Below, piece by piece: positions 59,761 to 64,000 of a DNA stretch of 64,000 bases (positions within the stretch are counted from its first letter, which is position 1; each line of letters begins with the position of its first letter). Origin of the DNA: Peromyscus leucopus (taxonomy: Eukaryota > Chordata > Mammalia > Rodentia > Cricetidae); the NCBI RefSeq assembly GCF_004664715.2, contig NC_051063.1:118906629-118970628 (forward strand). Reading direction: 5' to 3'. The notes beneath the pieces are model-generated. The model was not told the DNA's origin. It searched no databases and was given only the letters and a program-made list of their open reading frames with translations. A program made the translations under genes and the position numbers.

Positions 59761-61060
59761 GCATTTCCTCTATGGCTGCAGGAAAGGTTTGAACTGGATT
59801 TGCACTGGGGGCCTGCGCGAGGCCCCTCTGGGAGTTTCCCGAAGACTGAGGCAAAGGATTACCCTGTCTGTCCTTTGTTGATCTACATTCGTTGGTCCAG
59901 TGTTTTCCCTTACCACACCTTCTGCATACTCCAGAAGGAAGGGGCATTCTGTTGCCATTGTTCCTTGAAGAAACATTGTTTCTGGGAATGACCTGTCTAC
60001 AGTCCCTTTTCAAATGTCCTTGCTTTCCACATCCAAAACATGTAACACTCCTCAAACCTTTTGAAATTACTTCTCCTACCCATGTATCATCATGCTCATC
60101 AGCTTCAACATTAATTGTTTCTCTAATCCAATCTTCCATAGGTGCAGATCTTGCCCTTAATGGCCTGATTATTCTTTTGCATGCTGCATTCGCATTCTCA
60201 AAGGCCAAGGATTCAATTATTGCCTTACTAGCTTCTGAATCCGAGACCATTCTCTTTACTGCTGAAGCCAGTCTTTGTAAAAAATCTGTAAAAGACTCTT
60301 TTGGGCCTTGCTTCACCTTTGTAAATGACTCAGATTTTTTTCCTGGTTCCTCAACTTTGTCCCATGCATTCAAGGCTGCCATTCGACATAAAATTAGGGT
60401 TTGGACATCATATAAACATTGTGTTTGTGCTGAAGCATATTGGCCTTCACCCATAAGCTGGTCCTGGCAAACATGTATTCCTTTATCCTTCCATTGTTTT
60501 TCTATGTTTTTAGCCTCCTCCTTAAACCAAGTCAGAAATTGAAGTCTCTGGCTGGGTTCCAGAACACCTTGTGCAAGGTCCCGCCAATCCTGTGGTACTA
60601 TCCTATTATATGTTGACCAAGAGTTTAACATTTGTTTTACATATGGGGAATGCATGCCATAAGATACTATTGCCTCCTTAAACCTTTTTAAATCCAACAT
60701 TTCAATTGGAGCCCAAGTATTTTGTGTAGCCATTTGATCAGGCATCTGCTGTACGGTTACAGGATAAATTAAGGGTGACTGTGTGAAAACAGGCTTTCTT
60801 TCTGCAACCTTATGATCCCAACGTGAAGCAACTTTACTGTTAATTTCTTCTGTCTGAATTTTTACAGGTTTAACAAGTTCTTCTAAAGCTGTTATCCTGG
60901 CACTTAAATTGACTATCTTTTTAAATATTAAAATGTGGATTATTATAGTGATAAGGTGCATAATTCCACCAATACTAATATTATATAGTTGTTCCATTGC
61001 CAGACTGCCTAAAATTCCGAACAAAAACCAATTTTCTTCCAATGTACACATAAAACCCAT
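59741..61060 (-). CDS. gag: ERV Gag polyprotein, open reading frame
   Basis: 439 codons with no interruption. A hydrophobic segment at residues about 24-49 suggests membrane or ER targeting, as in intracisternal A-particle-type Gag. A major-homology-region-like block at 251-264 marks the capsid. Two CCHC zinc knuckles follow (C341, C344, H349, C354 and C379, C382, H387, C392), marking the nucleocapsid. Gag proteins assemble particles and bind element RNA. Whether this copy is expressed cannot be seen. The start could also be a later ATG, at codon 4 or 22. Confidence 0.9.
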   Translation of the reverse strand: MGFMCTLEENWFLFGILGSLAMEQLYNISIGGIMHLITIIIHILIFKKIVNLSARITALEELVKPVKIQTEEINSKVASRWDHKVAERKPVFTQSPLIYPVTVQQMPDQMATQNTWAPIEMLDLKRFKEAIVSYGMHSPYVKQMLNSWSTYNRIVPQDWRDLAQGVLEPSQRLQFLTWFKEEAKNIEKQWKDKGIHVCQDQLMGEGQYASAQTQCLYDVQTLILCRMAALNAWDKVEEPGKKSESFTKVKQGPKESFTDFLQRLASAVKRMVSDSEASKAIIESLAFENANAACKRIIRPLRARSAPMEDWIRETINVEADEHDDTWVGEVISKGLRSVTCFGCGKQGHLKRDCRQVIPRNNVSSRNNGNRMPLPSGVCRRCGKGKHWTNECRSTKDRQGNPLPQSSGNSQRGLAQAPSANPVQTFPAAIEEMPALESD

Positions 61061-61204
61061 TTGTTTTTTAATGTGGAAAAAATTCTCTTTTAGATAGTTT
61101 CCTTTAAAATATCTGATATGTTATGACTTACCAAATCTGTGTAGAACAGTAGAAATCCGAGGGGATTTTCAAAGCAGCCACCTAGTGTCCCAGGTGTAAA
61201 TCCA

Positions 61205-61206
<2 letters not shown>

Positions 61207-61249
<43 letters not shown>
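61207..61249. repeat. (AG)n microsatellite in the ERV leader
   Basis: An almost perfect AG dinucleotide run of about 42 bases between the primer-binding site and gag. Confidence 0.95.
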
Positions 61250-61250
<1 letters not shown>

Positions 61251-61507
61251 AAGAAAGCGTAGCTGGCTAAAGTTTAAATGCAGCCATGTGTTCCCTCTTG
61301 TGCCGAGTCAAGGCTTGGGTCTGGCTTCCTTAAGCTCCGACCACGTGCGTTGGCTTTACAGGCAGGGCCCTGTTCAGCAGGGCAACTCTGAGTTGTTTGT
61401 AGCACCGGCTTTAAGCAAGCAGGATTTAAGCAAGCAGCTCACCGATAGTCCAGCCTGAGGTCAAGCAGAACTAGACCCAGGCTAAGAAGCTGCTGCTCGG
61501 ACTAAGA

Positions 61508-61570
61508 AGCCGATCGCCGCTGGCCGCCGCCGCCGCTGCAGCCGCCGCCACCGCCGCCGCCACGGTCCGC
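61508..61570. repeat. GC-rich CCG/GCC triplet tract in the ERV leader
   Basis: About 60 bases are dominated by GCC and CCG triplets, which stands out against the AT-rich surroundings. It lies about 70-130 bases from the primer site, in the untranslated leader. Confidence 0.9.
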
Positions 61571-61628
61571 CTGCCGCCCTTGTGGGAAAGTGGACCTGCC
61601 GCCAAGCCAAGCAGTTTTTAATGGATTC

Positions 61629-61646
61629 TCGTCACGTTGGGCGCCA
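61629..61646 (-). promoter_or_regulatory. ERV primer-binding site, tRNA-Lys type
   Basis: The minus strand reads TGGCGCCCAACGTG followed by four non-matching bases. The first 14 bases fit the 3' end of tRNA-Lys(1,2) as used by several betaretroviruses. It lies 8 bases from the LTR edge. Confidence 0.75.
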
Positions 61647-61654
61647 GATATAGA

Positions 61655-62071
61655 TGTAACCAACCGTTTTATTAAATAAGAAACACAGAAACAATATAAA
61701 AGAGAAAGCTGAGAGGTCAGAGCTCAGAGCTAAAATCTCACCCTTCCTCCTGCTGTCCCAGCTTCGCAAAAAGAGACCTACTTCCTGTCGGTTCGTTTTT
61801 TTATAGTATGTTGTTCTGCCTTCTCATTGGTTGTAAACCCAAATACATGACTGCCTCGTCACTGTCTGAATGTACAGCCCCCCTAGGTCTTAAAGGCATA
61901 TGTCTCCAATGCGGGCTATATCCCTGAACACACAGAGATCTTATGGGATTAAAGGCGTGTGCCACCACTGCCATACTCTTGCTATGGCTCTAATAGCTCT
62001 GACCCCCGGACAACTTTATTTATTAACATACAATCAAAATAATAATTCAGTACAATTAGATTACCACCACA
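61655..62071 (-). mobile_element. 5' LTR of the antisense ERV
   Basis: A 417-bp unit with TG/CA ends. On the minus strand an AATAAA signal occurs close to the inner end (61668-61673). A B1-like segment lies near 61930-61965. It is related over the outer end to the LTRs at 4833, 29328, 42355 and 42730. It inserted into or beside the ERV fragment at 62072. Confidence 0.85.
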
Positions 62072-62488
62072 GGAGAAGGATGCAAGCAACTTTTGTGAGT
62101 CTTGCAAGAGTAGACAGAGACAGCTGGCAGCCTAGACAGCCATCCAAAGTTCTTCTGTATATTTGGGGCATCTGTCTTCAGCCCACAGGCTTAGAGTCTC
62201 TCAGTCACATCTCTGTGTCCTGTAGAATGTCTGGCAATTTCTTCTGTGAAGCAGGAACCTGAAGCACCATTTTGCCAAGCAAAGTTTAATGATTACCTTT
62301 CTATGGGTCCTGTGAGTCCAGTAGATGCAACATTTTGTCAAGCAGTCCAGGCAAGAACAGTTTTTTGCCTAGATGGCTATTTTTGCCAAGAAGAAGATAA
62401 ACTTTATAGAGTGTTTTCGATGCCCATCCTCCTCTCTGAAGTAAATCGGTGCTACCAGGAGCAGACATGTCTCACTGTCCAGAAAGTC
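62072..62488 (-). repeat. ERV internal-region fragment, antisense (copy 3 of 3)
   Basis: Collinear with 1379-1800 and 37895-38310. It is cut on the left by the ERV 5' LTR and on the right by a LINE-1 tail. Confidence 0.65.
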
Positions 62489-63315
62489 TAAATTTTTTTT
62501 TTTTAGTAAATTTATTTTACAACATCATTTAGTTCAACATAATAGCCACAGATTCCCCTGTTCTCCCACTCTCGCCCCCCCCCCCCTCCTCCTACCCCAC
62601 CCCCCATTCCCACCTCCTCCAGATCAAGGTCTACCCCGAGGACCGGGATCGACCTGGTAGACTCAGTCCAGCCAGGTCCAGTCCCTCCCTCCCAGACCGA
62701 GCCAAGCGTCCCTGCATAGGTTCCAAGATTCAAACAGCCAATTCATGCAACAAGCCCAGGACCCGGCACCAATGCACAGCTGCCTCCAAACAGATCAAGC
62801 CAAATGACTGTCTCACGCATTCAGGGGGCCTGATCCAGTTGGGGGCCCCACAGCCCTTCAACTGAAGAATGGATAAATAAATTGTGGCACATATACACAA
62901 TGGAATACTACTCAGCAGAGAAAAACAATGACATCATATGGTTTGCAGACAAATGGATCGATCTAGAAAAAATCATCCTGAGTGAGGTGACCCAGACTCA
63001 GAAAGACAAATATGGTATGTACTCACTCATAGGAAGATGCTAGATGTGGAACAAGGATGACTGGACTGCTACTCACATCACCAGTGAGGCTACCTGGAAA
63101 GCGGGACCCCAAAAAAGACACAGAGAAATGGATGAGATCTACATGAACAGCCTGGTCATGAGTGGGAACAATGAAGAGCGACGGTCGAGGGAAAGAGAGT
63201 GGGAGATCCTAGCTGGATCAAGAAAAGAGAGGGAGAACAACGAATAGGAGACCATGGTAAATGAAGACCACATGAGAAGGGGAGTAAGCAGAGAGCTAGG
63301 GAGGCCCACGGAGAT
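62489..63315 (-). mobile_element. Short LINE-1 with large 5' inversion and internal loss
   Basis: 62489-62853 is antisense 3' UTR starting from a T-run tail. 62854-63315 is sense ORF2 C-terminus plus the beginning of the 3' UTR. About 300 bp of the 3' UTR between the two parts (equivalent to 13577-13872) is missing. This is twin priming with a junction deletion. Confidence 0.85.
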
Positions 63316-63470
63316 GTTTATTTGTTTTTTAAGACTGGGTTTCTCTGTGTAGCTTTGCGCCTTTTCCTGGAACTCACTTGGTAGCCCAGGCTGGCCTCGA
63401 ACTCACAGAGATCTGCCTGGCTCTGCCTCACGAGTGCTGGGATTAAAGGCATGCGCCACCACAGCCTGGC
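63316..63470 (-). mobile_element. B1 SINE, antisense
   Basis: A T-rich start is followed by a reverse-complement B1 with the same cricetid-type variant as the copy at 29833-29994. It abuts the preceding L1, and pseudogene C intron sequence resumes at 63471. Confidence 0.93.
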
Positions 63471-63830
63471 CATTCTCAGTTCTTATTTAGCAATGTATGC
63501 AAAACTGTGAATAACAACTGTGTTTCTATAAATGACTCAATTCAAGGTAGGTTACTGTGTCTACCAAAACATTATTTAAAAGTTTGTTATTGTTTACAAA
63601 AATACTAAACAGTTCTTGGATACATAAGATAAATATAAACAAAACCTTTGCATTAAGATGAAAGTAAATAAAACTTAGAATTAAATACTATGCATCAAAC
63701 ATGTTTAGTTTACATATACTACCAGAGGTAAATAAAATTTATCATAACTTCCCAGTTCATTGAAATAAGTAGCATGTTTCATGATTACTAGGGAAATATT
63801 AAAGCTAAAAATGCTCCCTTCCTCTTCTAG
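63471..63830 (+). other. Pseudogene C intron 5, end
   Basis: Closely matches 17580-17858 and 49730-50090, ending in a TTCTAG acceptor. It contains no exon. Confidence 0.75.
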
Positions 63831-64000
63831 CCACGGATCATTGTGTGAAGTGTCCAGATGACCAGTGTGCCAACACAAAATGAACTCACAGCTAAAAAAA
63901 AACTTGAGAACTTTCTGACTTAAAAGGATCCCTTGGGAAATTCTCTGGCTGGCTTGGAACTGTTTCTCTATTCCCTTACAGCTGTTGTACTAGCTATCTT
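63831..64000 (+). pseudogene. Pseudogene C exon 6, first 170 bases
   Basis: Encodes the end of the cysteine-rich region and the first transmembrane segment in broken frame. The TGA at 63881-63883 equals that of copy A at 17909-17911. It continues past the window end. Confidence 0.93.

Larger units (their letters stand above)
59585..61654 (-). mobile_element. Class II (betaretrovirus-like) ERV internal region, antisense
   Basis: Reading the minus strand from the LTR: a primer-binding site, a roughly 575-bp leader with a CT/AG run and a GC-rich triplet stretch, an open gag, and the beginning of a protease frame, cut by the gap. The arrangement and the gag with an N-terminal membrane segment suggest an IAP- or mysTR-like element. 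Confidence 0.88.
53617..64000 (+). pseudogene. Vomeronasal type-2 receptor pseudogene (copy C), cut by window end
   Basis: An exon 4 fragment (53617 to about 53730) has lost one base near its start, giving an immediate TGA. It is then fused to intron 5 sequence at about 53735, which removes the rest of exon 4, intron 4 and exon 5. Intron 5 is interrupted by L1, ERV and B1 insertions and an assembly gap. Exon 6 begins at 63831 after a TTCTAG acceptor and runs off the window. An in-frame TGA at 63881-63883 sits at the same codon as in copy A, with further stops after it. No exons 1-3 are visible. The rest of exon 6 lies beyond the window. Confidence 0.92.

Noticed and set aside
59892..60542. 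A 216-codon plus-strand frame
   Set aside because: It is antisense to the ERV gag. The gag frame has capsid and zinc-knuckle motifs; this one has none.
1..64000. CRISPR arrays, rRNA or tRNA genes, bacterial-type operons
   Set aside because: No regularly spaced direct repeats, cloverleaf or rRNA sequence was seen, and the content is clearly mammalian. B1 boxes explain the Pol III-like motifs.

Overview
The window is rodent genomic DNA carrying part of a type-2 vomeronasal receptor (V2R, Vmn2r) gene cluster. It is heavily overwritten by LINE-1, endogenous retrovirus (ERV/LTR) and B1 SINE insertions. Two B1 copies carry a sequence variant that I associate from memory with cricetid rodents (deer mice, voles, hamsters), and some LTRs resemble mys/mysTR-type elements. 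Cricetidae is therefore my best guess; it is inference, not proof.

Three V2R units lie head-to-tail on the + strand. Unit A (about 1.85-19.5 kb) holds a pseudogene reduced to an exon 5 scrap and a broken exon 6, the latter split by a solo LTR. Unit B (about 25-51 kb) holds the only intact host gene. It has six exons (31508-31704, 44347-44626, 44994-45800, 46504-46728, 47112-47235, 50091-51010) with canonical GT-AG junctions and matching phases, predicting an 850-residue class C GPCR. Unit C (about 53-64 kb, cut by the window end) is a second pseudogene with an exon 4 fragment and the start of exon 6. A and C share one LINE-1 insertion with a 5' inversion and one in-frame stop; B has neither. 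They therefore look like duplicates of an already dead or dying copy.

Layout: 0-1.85 kb old repeats; 1.85-5.6 kb duplicated L1, flank and LTR (paired with 25-30.2 kb); 6.1-8.3 kb antisense L1; 9.5-15.2 kb old L1-type repeat (paired with 34.1-35.6 kb) interrupted by two insertions that reused one target site; 15.2-19.2 kb pseudogene A; 19.5-22.1 kb L1 scrap and a non-autonomous ERV; 22.1-28.3 kb nearly full-length but decayed L1; 28.3-31.5 kb duplicated flank with a unit-specific B1; 31.5-51 kb the intact Vmn2r gene, whose 12.6-kb intron 1 holds an antisense ERV interrupted by an L1, a hAT-like repeat, a solo LTR and a head-to-head LTR pair; 52.3-55.1 kb L1 pieces and pseudogene C exon 4; 55.9-59.1 kb antisense L1; 59085-59584 a 500-N assembly gap; 59.6-62.1 kb an antisense class II ERV with an open gag, a tRNA-Lys-type primer site and its 5' LTR; 62.1-63.5 kb ERV and L1 fragments and a B1; 63.8-64 kb pseudogene C exon 6.

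I found no tRNA or rRNA gene, no CRISPR array and no sign of a novel multigene system. The most informative content is the birth-and-death history of the receptor cluster, which can be read from shared and unshared transposon insertions. All similarity statements come from reading the sequence and recalling families; no search or alignment was run.
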